Assembly (NCBI RefSeq): GCF_004349195.1
Contig: NZ_SMLG01000011.1
Coordinates: 1 to 64,000, forward strand
Length of the DNA: 64,000 nucleotides
Direction: 5' to 3'
Origin: Flavobacterium rhamnosiphilum
Lineage (GTDB): Bacteria > Bacteroidota > Bacteroidia > Flavobacteriales > Flavobacteriaceae
The position numbers and the translations under genes are program-made. Of the stretch, positions 29,772 to 38,400 are shown piece after piece. Under the pieces are notes generated by a model, which was given only the letters and a program-made list of their open reading frames with translations, ran no database searches and was not told the origin of the DNA. The first letter of the stretch is position 1. The number at the start of each line of letters is the position of its first letter.

Positions 29772-29798
29772 GCTTCTATTTGTAAGTTGGATAGAAGC
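29772..29798 (+). repeat. Hairpin sharing arms with the one at 28614-28649
   Basis: GCTTCTAT at 29772-29779 and ATAGAAGC at 29791-29798 form an 8-bp stem in the gap between GH16 and the EEP hydrolase. The arm sequence is the core of the hairpin arms 1.1 kb upstream. It lacks a T run, so an RNA-processing or stability role fits better than termination. Confidence 0.5.
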
Positions 29799-29830
29799 TC
29801 TAATGAAGAATATGAATTTAAAATAAAAAA

Positions 29831-30676
29831 ATGAAGCAGTCAAAGAAAATAATTATTTCGATAGTTTTCATTCTAATGGGAGCTTTTTCCAATGCGCAAA
29901 CATTGAAAGTGATGACGTATAATATTCGCTTAGATGTTGCCAGTGATGGAGAGAATGATTGGAATCATCGTAAAGATTATTTCACTTCTCAAATTCAATT
30001 TTACAATCCTGATATTTTTGGAGTCCAAGAAGCAAGACCCAATCAGGTTGTTGATATTTCAACTTCACTTTTGGAATACAATAATGTAGGTATTGGAAGA
30101 GACGGAATTGGGCAAGGAGAATCGTCCAATATTTTTTATAAAAAAGAAAGGTTTACGGTTAAAGAAAGCAATACGTTCTGGCTTTCTGAAACGCCGAATA
30201 AAATTTCAAAAGGTTGGGATGCTGCCTACAATAGAGTTTGTACGTATGCGCTATTCAAGGATTTGAAAACAAAACAACTATTTTGGGTTTTTAATACACA
30301 TTTGGATCACATTGGCGTAGCCGCCAGAACCAAAGGAATACAATTAATTCTTTCGAAAATAAAGGAATTAAACACTAAAAATTATCCTGTGATTCTTATG
30401 GGGGATTTAAATTCAGAACCTCAGGAAGACAGAATGATAACGCTTAAAAAAACAATGGATGATTGCAGAGATGTTACACAAGAAAAACCTTTTGGTCCTT
30501 ATGGAACATTCAATAATTTTAAACACAATGAACCCGTAACTAAATTGATAGACTATGTTTTTATTTCGAAGAACAGTATTTTGAAAGTGAAAAAATATGC
30601 CGTTTTGAGCGATTCAAAAGACTTGAAATATCCATCGGATCATTTACCGGTTTATGTTGAAATAAGCTTTAAATAA
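29831..30676 (+). CDS. Secreted endonuclease/exonuclease/phosphatase (EEP) family hydrolase
   Basis: 281 residues with a signal peptide (about 1-22, ending FSNAQ). EEP-fold metal and catalytic motifs are all present: MTYNIRLD, FGVQEA (metal-binding Glu), NTHLDHIG, MGDLNSEP, and the terminal SDHLPVYVEI. The family includes nucleases, sphingomyelinases and inositol phosphatases. Secretion and position within a glycan operon (97 bp after GH16, 3 bp before the first GH30) make a phosphodiesterase or phosphatase acting on a substituent of the natural glucan, or on accompanying phospholipid, more likely than a DNase. The actual substrate is unknown. Confidence 0.8.
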   Translation: MKQSKKIIISIVFILMGAFSNAQTLKVMTYNIRLDVASDGENDWNHRKDYFTSQIQFYNPDIFGVQEARPNQVVDISTSLLEYNNVGIGRDGIGQGESSNIFYKKERFTVKESNTFWLSETPNKISKGWDAAYNRVCTYALFKDLKTKQLFWVFNTHLDHIGVAARTKGIQLILSKIKELNTKNYPVILMGDLNSEPQEDRMITLKKTMDDCRDVTQEKPFGPYGTFNNFKHNEPVTKLIDYVFISKNSILKVKKYAVLSDSKDLKYPSDHLPVYVEISFK

Positions 30677-30679
30677 ATT

Positions 30680-32143
30680 ATGAACACTATAAAAAATACT
30701 ATGAAATTTTTATTTGTATTAACCCTTACGCTGCTTATGTCAAAATGCTCTCCGTCTGGAGACACCGTTGGTCCGGCTCCAACGCCAACGCCAAATCCGC
30801 CGGTAGCAGTAACAAATGAAATGGATTTTTGGTTGACAAAAGGCAATCAAAGTGTGGTGCTTCAAAAGCAAACATCAATTTTAGCATTTGGAACAACCTA
30901 TAATAACTATGCAAATATTGAGGTCGATGATGCTAAAACGTTTCAAACAATCGATGGTTTCGGATATACCTTAACGGGAGGAAGCGCCCAGGTTATAAAT
31001 CAATTAAACGCACAAAAGAGACAAGAATTATTAAAAGAATTGTTTGGAACCAATGACAATTCCATTGCTATAAGTTATTTAAGAATTAGTATTGGTGCTT
31101 CAGATTTGAATGCAACGCCATTCACTTATAATGATTTACCAAGCGGACAAACGGATGTAAATCTGGACAATTTTAGTTTGGCACCAGATAAAACGGATTT
31201 GATTCCAATGCTAAAAGAAATTGTGGCAATTAATCCAAATATTAAAATCATGGCAACACCATGGTCACCACCAGTTTGGATGAAAGACAATAATGGTTTT
31301 GTAGGTGGAAGTTTGAAACCGGAATATTACGCAGTTTATGCAAAATATTTTGTAAAATACATCCAAACAATGAAAGCCGAAGGAATTACCATTGATGCCA
31401 TTACACCACAAAACGAACCGTTGCATCCGGGCAATAATCCAAGTATGTTGATGATTGCATTGCATCAGGCAGATTTTATAAAAAATCATTTAGGTCCCGC
31501 TTTTAAGGCTGCAAATTTGACGACTAAAATTGTGGCGTATGACCATAATTGCAACAAACCCGAATATCCTATTGCAGTGCTGAATGATCCTGCAGCGAAT
31601 CCCTATGTTGACGGTTCTGCATTTCATTTGTATGAAGGAGATATAAGTGCGCTGACTACAGTTCACAATGCTTTCCCTAATAAAAACATCTATTTCACAG
31701 AGCAATACACCTCTTCAACAGGAACTTTTGAAGGTGATTTGAAATGGCATGTCAAAAATGTAATTATCGGTTCCATGCGAAATTGGAGTAAAACAGCATT
31801 AGAATGGAACTTAGCAAATGACGCTTCTTTTGGACCAAACACTCCAGGCGGTTGCACTACTTGTAAAGGCGCACTAACAATAAACAGCAGTGATAGTTTT
31901 ACAAGAAATGTAGGGTATTATATTATTGCTCATGCTTCTAAATTTGTCCCTGCAAATTCTGTGAGAATTGCTAGTAACCTTAGTGGCAACTTGAACAATG
32001 TGGCTTTTAAAACACCTAACGGAAAAAAGGTTTTAATTGTTGAAAATGATGGAAACACATCCGAAATTTTTAATATTAAATACAATGGGACTTGGGTTAC
32101 AACATCATTGGAAGCGGGTTCAGTAGGAACCTATATCTGGTAA
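30680..32143 (+). CDS. Glycoside hydrolase family 30 lipoprotein, probable endo-beta-1,6-glucanase
   Basis: 487 residues. A lipoprotein signal (LLMSKC) is followed by a Pro/Thr linker (PAPTPTPNPP) and a GH30 (beta/alpha)8 barrel with a side beta domain. Catalytic acid/base E246 lies in TPQNEPLHPG and nucleophile E341 in IYFTEQYTS. Other GH30 marks are DGFGYTLTGGSA and TPWSPPVWMK. In Bacteroidetes glucan loci this clade typically cleaves beta-1,6-glucan. Starts 3 bp after the EEP gene, so translation is probably coupled. A glucosylceramidase-like role is an alternative given family breadth. Confidence 0.88.
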   Translation: MNTIKNTMKFLFVLTLTLLMSKCSPSGDTVGPAPTPTPNPPVAVTNEMDFWLTKGNQSVVLQKQTSILAFGTTYNNYANIEVDDAKTFQTIDGFGYTLTGGSAQVINQLNAQKRQELLKELFGTNDNSIAISYLRISIGASDLNATPFTYNDLPSGQTDVNLDNFSLAPDKTDLIPMLKEIVAINPNIKIMATPWSPPVWMKDNNGFVGGSLKPEYYAVYAKYFVKYIQTMKAEGITIDAITPQNEPLHPGNNPSMLMIALHQADFIKNHLGPAFKAANLTTKIVAYDHNCNKPEYPIAVLNDPAANPYVDGSAFHLYEGDISALTTVHNAFPNKNIYFTEQYTSSTGTFEGDLKWHVKNVIIGSMRNWSKTALEWNLANDASFGPNTPGGCTTCKGALTINSSDSFTRNVGYYIIAHASKFVPANSVRIASNLSGNLNNVAFKTPNGKKVLIVENDGNTSEIFNIKYNGTWVTTSLEAGSVGTYIW

Positions 32144-32172
32144 AATAACATCTATACATAACTACTTACATC

Positions 32173-33630
32173 ATGAAAAAAATAATAACAACAGCCCTTT
32201 TGGCAGTGTCTTTTATTGCCATATCACAACAAAAAAATAAAACAAAACCAGTGTCTTTTTCTACAAAAGATAAGACAGTTACTGTTTATACTTCTGCTGA
32301 TGGCACAAATTTAAGATTGTCAAAAACAGATAATCTGCAATTCACGGATTTAAAACAACCTCTTGAAACGCAACTGTGTGTTTTTGTGAATCCAAGTAAA
32401 ACCTTTCAGACATTTTTGGGTATTGGTGGAGCAATAACGGATGCAAGCGCTGAGGTTTTTGCGAAATTAACCAAAGAAAGCCAACAAGAATTCTTAAATG
32501 CTTATTACGACAAAGAAAAAGGAATTGGGTATTCAATAATAAGAACTAATATTCACAGTTGTGATTTTAGTTCGGGAAGTTACACTTATGTTGATGAAGG
32601 TGACGCAGCTCTAAAAAGTTTCAATATTGAACACGATAAAGAATTCAGAATCCCATTAATTAAAAAAGCAATTGCAACGGCAGGAGGTAAGGCTACCGTA
32701 TATGTAAGCCCATGGAGTCCGCCAGCTTTCATGAAAGATACAAAAAACATGCTGAGAGGTGGTAGATTGTTACCGGAATTTTATCAGTCTTGGGCAAATT
32801 ATTATGTGAAATTTATTAATAGCTACCAGAAAGAAGGAATTCCAGTTTGGGGATTAACGATTCAAAATGAGCCAATGGCTACTCAAACCTGGGAGTCTTG
32901 TATTTATACAGCTGAAGAAGAACGTGATTTTCTAAAAAAATATCTGGGACCAACATTGAAAAAAGCAGGATTTGGGGATAAGAAAATAATAGTTTGGGAT
33001 CATAACAGAGATTTACTGGCTCAAAGAGCGAGTACAATTTTAGATGACCCGGAAGCTAATAAATATGTTTGGGGAATAGGTTTTCATTGGTATGAAAGCT
33101 GGAGCGGAGGAAGCTCAATGTTTGAAAATGTTGGAAAAGTAAACGAAATGTATCCTGACAAAAACTTGATTTTCACGGAAGGTTGTGTTGAAAAATTTGA
33201 CACTAAAAAATTGCAACTTTGGGCAAATGGAGAACGATATGGGGAATCTATGATTCATGATTTTAATAACGGAACAGTAGGTTGGACAGACTGGAATGTT
33301 CTTTTGGATGAAAATGGAGGTCCAAATCATGTGGGTAATTTTTGTTTTTCGCCTATACATGGTAATACAAAAACCGGGGAATTAATCTATACGCCTTCTT
33401 ATTATTTTATTGGTCATTTCTCTAAATTTATTGGGAAAAGTGCAAAAAGAATTAGCAGTGTTGCCAGTCAAAGTTATTTAATGACTACTTCTTTTTTAAA
33501 TCAGGACGGAAAAGTAGTAACGGTTGTTATGAACAAAACGGACAAGAAACTGAAGTATAGTTTGTGTATTGGAACAAAAGCAACTGAAGTTTCTATACTG
33601 CCTCACGCTATTCAAACTTTAATATATTAA
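32173..33630 (+). CDS. Glycoside hydrolase family 30, second paralogue
   Basis: 485 residues with a classical signal peptide (about 1-19), not a lipobox, so probably periplasmic or released rather than lipid-anchored like its neighbour. GH30 motifs: IGGAITDASAEVF, SPWSPPAFMKD, acid/base E233 in TIQNEPMATQ and nucleophile E336 in IFTEGCVE. It diverges clearly from the upstream GH30, so it is not a recent duplicate and may have another chain-length preference or linkage (beta-1,6-glucosidase or glucosylceramidase-like). GH3 follows after 2 bp. Confidence 0.88.
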   Translation: MKKIITTALLAVSFIAISQQKNKTKPVSFSTKDKTVTVYTSADGTNLRLSKTDNLQFTDLKQPLETQLCVFVNPSKTFQTFLGIGGAITDASAEVFAKLTKESQQEFLNAYYDKEKGIGYSIIRTNIHSCDFSSGSYTYVDEGDAALKSFNIEHDKEFRIPLIKKAIATAGGKATVYVSPWSPPAFMKDTKNMLRGGRLLPEFYQSWANYYVKFINSYQKEGIPVWGLTIQNEPMATQTWESCIYTAEEERDFLKKYLGPTLKKAGFGDKKIIVWDHNRDLLAQRASTILDDPEANKYVWGIGFHWYESWSGGSSMFENVGKVNEMYPDKNLIFTEGCVEKFDTKKLQLWANGERYGESMIHDFNNGTVGWTDWNVLLDENGGPNHVGNFCFSPIHGNTKTGELIYTPSYYFIGHFSKFIGKSAKRISSVASQSYLMTTSFLNQDGKVVTVVMNKTDKKLKYSLCIGTKATEVSILPHAIQTLIY

Positions 33631-33632
33631 TT

Positions 33633-35861
33633 ATGAAAAAAATAACGTTCAGTTTACTTTTTGTTATTTCTTCATTTATAAGTTTTTCGCAACAAAAAAC
33701 AGTAAGCCAAAAAGTGAATGCTTTGCTAAAGCAAATGACACTCGAAGAGAAAATTGGACAACTCAATCAATATACGGGAAATAATCAGGCTACTGGACCC
33801 ATAACCATAAATCCAAATAAAGAAACCGAAATTAAAACAGGTTTAATTGGTTCGATGTTGAATGTTATTGGGACTAAGTATACCCGACAATACCAAGAAT
33901 TAGCCATGCAATCCCGATTGAAAATTCCGTTGTTATTTGGTCAGGATGTTATTCATGGATTCAAAACTACTTTTCCTATTCCTTTGGCGGAAGCTGCAAG
34001 TTGGGATTTAGAAGCGATGGAACTTTCGGCAAGAATTGCTGCTGTGGAAGCATCGGCAAGTGGAATCCATTGGACATTTGCTCCCATGGTTGATATTTCT
34101 CGTGATCCGCGTTGGGGACGAGTAATGGAAGGAGCAGGAGAAGACACTTATTTAGGTTCGAAAATTGCCTATGCCAGAGTGAAAGGTTTTCAAGGGAATT
34201 TAGGTGATGTCAATTCGGTAATGGCTTGCGTGAAACATTTTGCTGCTTACGGGGCTGCTGTTGGCGGAAGAGATTACAACTCGGTTGATATGAGTGAAAG
34301 GATGCTTTGGGAAACGTATTTGCCTCCTTTCAAATCAGCTTTGGATGCAGGCGCTGCAACATTTATGAATTCGTTTAATGATATCAACGGAATTCCGGCA
34401 ACAGGGAATAAATACCTGCAAAGAGATATTCTAAAAGGGAAATGGAATTTCCAAGGTTTCGTAGTTTCCGATTGGGGTTCGATAGGGGAGATGGTGAACC
34501 ACGGATATTCAAAAGACAACAAAGAAGCAGCATTGCAGGCCATAACAGCAGGAAGTGATATGGATATGGAAAGCAATGCATATCGATACCATTTAGCGGA
34601 ATTAGTTAAAGAAAATAAAGTGCCAATTGCCTTGATTGATGATGCCGTTAAGAGAATTTTACGTAAGAAATTTGAATTGGGGCTTTTTGACAATCCTTAT
34701 AAATACTCCAATCCGGAAAGAGAGCAAGCTGCGTTAAACAATTCGGAGCACAGAAAAGTAGCCAGAGATATTGCAGCAAAAAGTATCGTTTTATTGAAGA
34801 ATGATAAAAACATTTTACCGCTTTCTAAAGACACAAAAACGATCGCTTTTATTGGACCTTTGGTTAAAGAACACAAGCAAAACATGGGTTTTTGGGCAGT
34901 GGAATTGCCAGAGCTGGATTATGACAAACAAGTCGTTTCCCAATGGGAAGGCGTGCAAAATAAAGTAAGTAGTTCAACTAAATTGCTTTACGCCAAAGGG
35001 TGTGAAATTGAAGGTGATAATAAGGATGGTTTTGCGGAAGCAATTGCTGTTGCCAACCAAGCCGATGTTGTGGTCTTAAGTATTGGTGAAAGAGCGGATA
35101 TGAGTGGTGAAGCTAAAAGCCGCAGCAATATTCATTTACCTGGAGTTCAGGAAGAATTGGTGAAAGCGATTCAAGCGACTGGAAAACCGGTTGTAGTTTT
35201 AATTAATGCCGGAAGACCGCTTGTTTTTAACTGGACTGCAGATACTATTTCTGCAATTGCTTACACGTGGTGGTTGGGAAGCGAAGCAGGAAATGCTATT
35301 GCTGATGTTTTGTTTGGCGATTACAATCCTTCGGGGAAATTACCCATGTCTTTTCCTAGAGAGGAAGGTCAGATTCCTATTTACTACAATCATTTCAACA
35401 CAGGAAGACCGGCTAAAAATGATACGGAAATAAATTATGTTTCGGCGTATACCGATTTAAAAAATAGCCCTAGATTTCCTTTTGGCTATGGATTGAGTTA
35501 TACTACTTTCGAATATTCAGATTTGAAATTATCCAAAAATAAAATTAAAAGTGCTGAAAAGATGGAGGTTTCATTAAATGTGAAAAATTCAGGAAAAGTG
35601 GCAGGTGAAGAAGTAGTTCAGTTGTATTTGAGAGACAAAGTAGGATCTGTGGTCCGGCCAATTATTGAGTTGAAAGATTTTCAAAAGATAAAACTGAATG
35701 CGGGTGAAACTAAAGTTGTGAAATTTATCATAGACAAAGAAAAATTATCTTTTTACAATGCAGCATTAGAATGGATTACTGAACCAGGAGACTTTGATTT
35801 GATGATTGGTTCGTCTTCGGCAGACATCCGTTTGAAAGAGACTTTCGAATTAGTGAAATAA
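33633..35861 (+). CDS. Glycoside hydrolase family 3 beta-glucosidase
   Basis: 742 residues with a signal peptide (about 1-20, ending SFSQQ). The GH3 N-terminal barrel has the KHFAAYGA motif and nucleophile D280 in VVSDWGS. The C-terminal sandwich carries the likely acid/base Glu in MSGEAKSRS, and an Fn3-like domain closes the protein (EVVQLYLRDK). It resembles BglX-type exo-beta-glucosidases that release glucose from beta-linked oligosaccharides. Last gene of the glucan operon, 2 bp after the second GH30. I see no strong hairpin terminator behind it. Confidence 0.92.
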   Translation: MKKITFSLLFVISSFISFSQQKTVSQKVNALLKQMTLEEKIGQLNQYTGNNQATGPITINPNKETEIKTGLIGSMLNVIGTKYTRQYQELAMQSRLKIPLLFGQDVIHGFKTTFPIPLAEAASWDLEAMELSARIAAVEASASGIHWTFAPMVDISRDPRWGRVMEGAGEDTYLGSKIAYARVKGFQGNLGDVNSVMACVKHFAAYGAAVGGRDYNSVDMSERMLWETYLPPFKSALDAGAATFMNSFNDINGIPATGNKYLQRDILKGKWNFQGFVVSDWGSIGEMVNHGYSKDNKEAALQAITAGSDMDMESNAYRYHLAELVKENKVPIALIDDAVKRILRKKFELGLFDNPYKYSNPEREQAALNNSEHRKVARDIAAKSIVLLKNDKNILPLSKDTKTIAFIGPLVKEHKQNMGFWAVELPELDYDKQVVSQWEGVQNKVSSSTKLLYAKGCEIEGDNKDGFAEAIAVANQADVVVLSIGERADMSGEAKSRSNIHLPGVQEELVKAIQATGKPVVVLINAGRPLVFNWTADTISAIAYTWWLGSEAGNAIADVLFGDYNPSGKLPMSFPREEGQIPIYYNHFNTGRPAKNDTEINYVSAYTDLKNSPRFPFGYGLSYTTFEYSDLKLSKNKIKSAEKMEVSLNVKNSGKVAGEEVVQLYLRDKVGSVVRPIIELKDFQKIKLNAGETKVVKFIIDKEKLSFYNAALEWITEPGDFDLMIGSSSADIRLKETFELVK

Positions 35862-36083
35862 ATAAAAAAGTATTAACTCTGTATCTATTCCCTAACAAAC
35901 TTGTAATTATGGTATTTAAATTAGGAACACAAATTTGATAAGAGGGAATTTAGTTTAGAAGGTGTTTTAAACTGAAAGCAAAAAATGATAAATTTTTAAA
36001 ATTGTATGCTCCTTTATTTTCTTTAAAAAAATGAACTAAATTGCGTCTTTCAAAGAGTATAATTTAATTACTAGATAGATCGC

Positions 36084-36839
36084 ATGTTAAAAGCCATTTT
36101 AGATAACAAGGAAAATTATCAGCCGGGTTTGTCAATAGATTGTGTGATTTTCGGATTTCATGACAATCAGCTTAAAGTGTTATTGATCAAAACAAAGTAC
36201 AGTGATAAATGGGCTTTGCCTGGAGGTTTTGTATCTGTAAACGAAGATATTGATCAGGCAGCAGTTACTGTTTTGCATGGTAGAACAGGACTAAAAGGGA
36301 TTTTTCTAAGGCAGTTTTCCACATTCGGAGCTGCTAGAAGGTGTGATGTTGATTTTAGTAATAGTATTCTGGACTTTTACGGAATACCTTTAGACCAAGG
36401 AAAATGGTTTGCTAGCCGTTTTGTAACAGTTGGTTATTATGCTTTAGTTGATTTTTTAAAAACGATTCCGCAACCAGATGGGAAAAATGAAATTGTGGAG
36501 TGGATTGACCATAATGCAGTGCCGGAATTGGTTTTAGATCACAAGCAAATTCTGGACAAAGCATTGGAAACACTTCGTATGGAATTGAATTTAATGCCAG
36601 TAGGATATAATTTACTTCCCGAAAAATTTACCATCCCAGAACTACAAAAACTATATGAAACCATATTAGGCAGAACGCTCGACCGAAGAAATTTTCTGCG
36701 TAAAATAACGGCAATCGGGATTTTGATAAAGTTGGACGAGAAGAAAAGTAATGTAGCCCATAAAGCACCTAATTTATATAGTTTCGATAAAGAAAAATAC
36801 GAAGAAGTAGTTAAGAACGGATTGACCCAAGGTTGGTGA
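36084..36839 (+). CDS. Nudix-fold transcriptional regulator (NrtR/AraR-like) with a degenerate Nudix box
   Basis: 251 residues: Nudix domain (about 15-150) plus a C-terminal winged helix (about 165-235, TIPELQKLYETILG, DRRNFLRKI). The Nudix box pattern G-x5-E-x7-R-E-U-x-E-E-x-G-U reads G48, E54, then T62, V63, L64, H65, G66, R67, T68, G69, L70. The catalytic REUxEE residues are therefore replaced, and hydrolase activity is very unlikely. In Bacteroidetes such proteins (for example AraR of Bacteroides) are sugar-responsive repressors or activators. It follows the glucan operon after a 222-bp gap that holds nothing recognisable, so a link with sugar metabolism is plausible but not shown. Confidence 0.85.
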   Translation: MLKAILDNKENYQPGLSIDCVIFGFHDNQLKVLLIKTKYSDKWALPGGFVSVNEDIDQAAVTVLHGRTGLKGIFLRQFSTFGAARRCDVDFSNSILDFYGIPLDQGKWFASRFVTVGYYALVDFLKTIPQPDGKNEIVEWIDHNAVPELVLDHKQILDKALETLRMELNLMPVGYNLLPEKFTIPELQKLYETILGRTLDRRNFLRKITAIGILIKLDEKKSNVAHKAPNLYSFDKEKYEEVVKNGLTQGW

Positions 36840-36860
36840 TTTAAAGAAAAGGCATAAAAA

Positions 36861-36884
36861 AACTCCATTATTTCTAATGGAGTT
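36861..36884. terminator. Bidirectional terminator between Nudix regulator and tRNA-Val
   Basis: Perfect 10-bp stem (AACTCCATTA at 36861-36870 with its complement at 36875-36884), a 4-nt loop, A-tract before and T-tract after. It lies between convergent transcription units. Confidence 0.8.
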
Positions 36885-36889
36885 TTTTG

Positions 36890-36964
36890 TGGGCGATGAG
36901 GGGTTCGAACCCCCGACCCCCTCGGTGTAAACGAGGTGCTCTGAACCAGCTGAGCTAATCGCCC
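36890..36964 (-). tRNA. tRNA-Val (anticodon TAC)
   Basis: Read on the minus strand, a 7-bp acceptor stem (GGGCGAT/ATCGCCC), D arm (AGCTCAGCTGGTT), anticodon stem CCTCG/CGAGG with loop TTTACAC (anticodon TAC, valine), and T arm with GGTTCGAACC form a full cloverleaf. The discriminator base is A, and no CCA is encoded. Confidence 0.97.
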
Positions 36965-37004
36965 TAATGCAATTTGGTTACTTTCGTTTCCGTTATTGCG
37001 TGTG

Positions 37005-37034
37005 CAAATATACGCCACTTTTCTAGATTTGCAA
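37005..37034 (-). promoter_or_regulatory. Promoter of the tRNA-Val gene
   Basis: On the minus strand, TTG (plus-strand 37032-37034), a 19-bp spacer and TATATTTG (37005-37012) match the Bacteroidota promoter consensus exactly. The start of the mature tRNA is about 34 nt after the predicted transcription start. It lies in the 86-bp gap between folC and the tRNA. Confidence 0.75.
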
Positions 37035-37050
37035 GTAAAAAACAAAAAAA

Positions 37051-38271
37051 TTATAAAATTTCTGCTGCGACAAAGGTGCTTCCGCCAATGTATATAAAAT
37101 CAGATTTCTCAGCGTTTTCAATTGCTTTTTGATAAGCTTCTGGAACAGAATTATATACTTCGCCTTTTAGTTCGAAAGTTGCTGCTTTTTGTTTTAGAAT
37201 TAGAACATCAAGCCCGCGAGGAATATTGGGTTTGCAGAAATAATAATTTGCTTTTTTAGGGAATAAAGGCAGAATTTCATCTAAATCTTTGTCATTTACT
37301 ACCCCCAAAACAATATGTAAAGTATCAAAATCTTCTTTTTGTATTTGATTCAAAACAATTTCCAGTCCGTTTTTATTGTGTGCCGTGTCGCAAATGACTT
37401 TTGGAAATTCTCCTAATTGTTGCCATCTTCCTTGAAGTCCGGTGTTTTTTACCACATTTAATAAACCAGATTTTGTACTTTCAGGAGTGATTTTAAATTC
37501 GTTCTGACTATTTAGAATGGAAACGGTTTGTAATACAGTTTTTTTATTGTGTATTTGATAATCGCCAATTAAATCAGAAGGATAGGTTTCTGAAATCAAT
37601 TCAGAAGCAAAATAGATTTCTGAATTGCATTCTTTGGCTTTTGCCAAAAACACAGGTTTGGTTTCAGGAGTGTATTCTCCAATAATTACGGGAATATTTG
37701 GCTTTATGATTCCCGCTTTTTCAAAAGCGACAGCTTCAAGTGTGTTGCCTAAAAATTGCGTGTGATCCAATCCTATATTGGTAATAACTGAAACTAATGG
37801 AGTGATGATATTGGTGGCGTCCAATCTTCCGCCCATTCCTACTTCAATGACGGCGATGTCTACTTTTTCTTTGGCAAAATAATCAAAAGCTAGTCCAACG
37901 GTCATTTCGAAAAAACTCATGTCGTTTGATTCGAAAAAACTTTTGTGTTCATTAATGAAATCAGTAACAAATTCTTCTGAGATATCCTTTCCGTTAATTT
38001 TGATGCGTTCCCGGAAATCCTTTAAATGTGGTGAAGTGTACAGTCCAACTTTATAACCCGCTTCTTGAAGTATGGATGCCAACATGTGTGAAGTGGAGCC
38101 TTTTCCGTTAGTCCCCGCAACATGAATACACTTTATTTTTTCTTGTGGATTATCAAGATGAGCTATGAGTAAATGCGTGTTGGTTAAATCTTTTTTATAG
38201 GCCGAAGCGCCCTGAAGTTGGTACATCGGGAGCTGGTTAAACATCCAATTTATGGTTTCCTGATAGTTCAT
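37051..38271 (-). CDS. folC: Bifunctional dihydrofolate synthase / folylpolyglutamate synthase
   Basis: 406 residues. It joins L-glutamate to dihydropteroate and extends folate polyglutamates. The Mur-ligase-like P-loop HVAGTNGKGSTSHML, the SPHLKDFRERI motif with the omega-loop following, GMGGRLDATNII, and ITNIGLDHTQFLG are all present. Divergent from exbB across a 129-bp gap. Confidence 0.95.
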   Translation of the reverse strand: MNYQETINWMFNQLPMYQLQGASAYKKDLTNTHLLIAHLDNPQEKIKCIHVAGTNGKGSTSHMLASILQEAGYKVGLYTSPHLKDFRERIKINGKDISEEFVTDFINEHKSFFESNDMSFFEMTVGLAFDYFAKEKVDIAVIEVGMGGRLDATNIITPLVSVITNIGLDHTQFLGNTLEAVAFEKAGIIKPNIPVIIGEYTPETKPVFLAKAKECNSEIYFASELISETYPSDLIGDYQIHNKKTVLQTVSILNSQNEFKITPESTKSGLLNVVKNTGLQGRWQQLGEFPKVICDTAHNKNGLEIVLNQIQKEDFDTLHIVLGVVNDKDLDEILPLFPKKANYYFCKPNIPRGLDVLILKQKAATFELKGEVYNSVPEAYQKAIENAEKSDFIYIGGSTFVAAEIL

Positions 38272-38400
38272 TTCTGTAATAAAATAGTAGTTGTTTGAAA
38301 TATTTCTCGATTTTTTTAGTTTAATAGTACATCGAAAAGTATCTTTAGTGCAAAATTGAAATAATTTTTAGAATTAATGATTAAAATACAATAATATTAT

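Noticed and set aside
32173..33630. The second GH30 as a tandem duplicate of the first
   Set aside because: Apart from the family motifs the two proteins differ strongly, and their signal peptides are of different classes, so a recent duplication is not supported.
34274..34693. 139-codon open frame on the minus strand
   Set aside because: Antisense of the GH3 catalytic domain, whose nucleophile motif is encoded here on the plus strand.
36539..37045. 168-codon open frame on the minus strand
   Set aside because: Runs through the tRNA-Val gene, the terminator and the antisense of the Nudix regulator. The peptide has no coding character.
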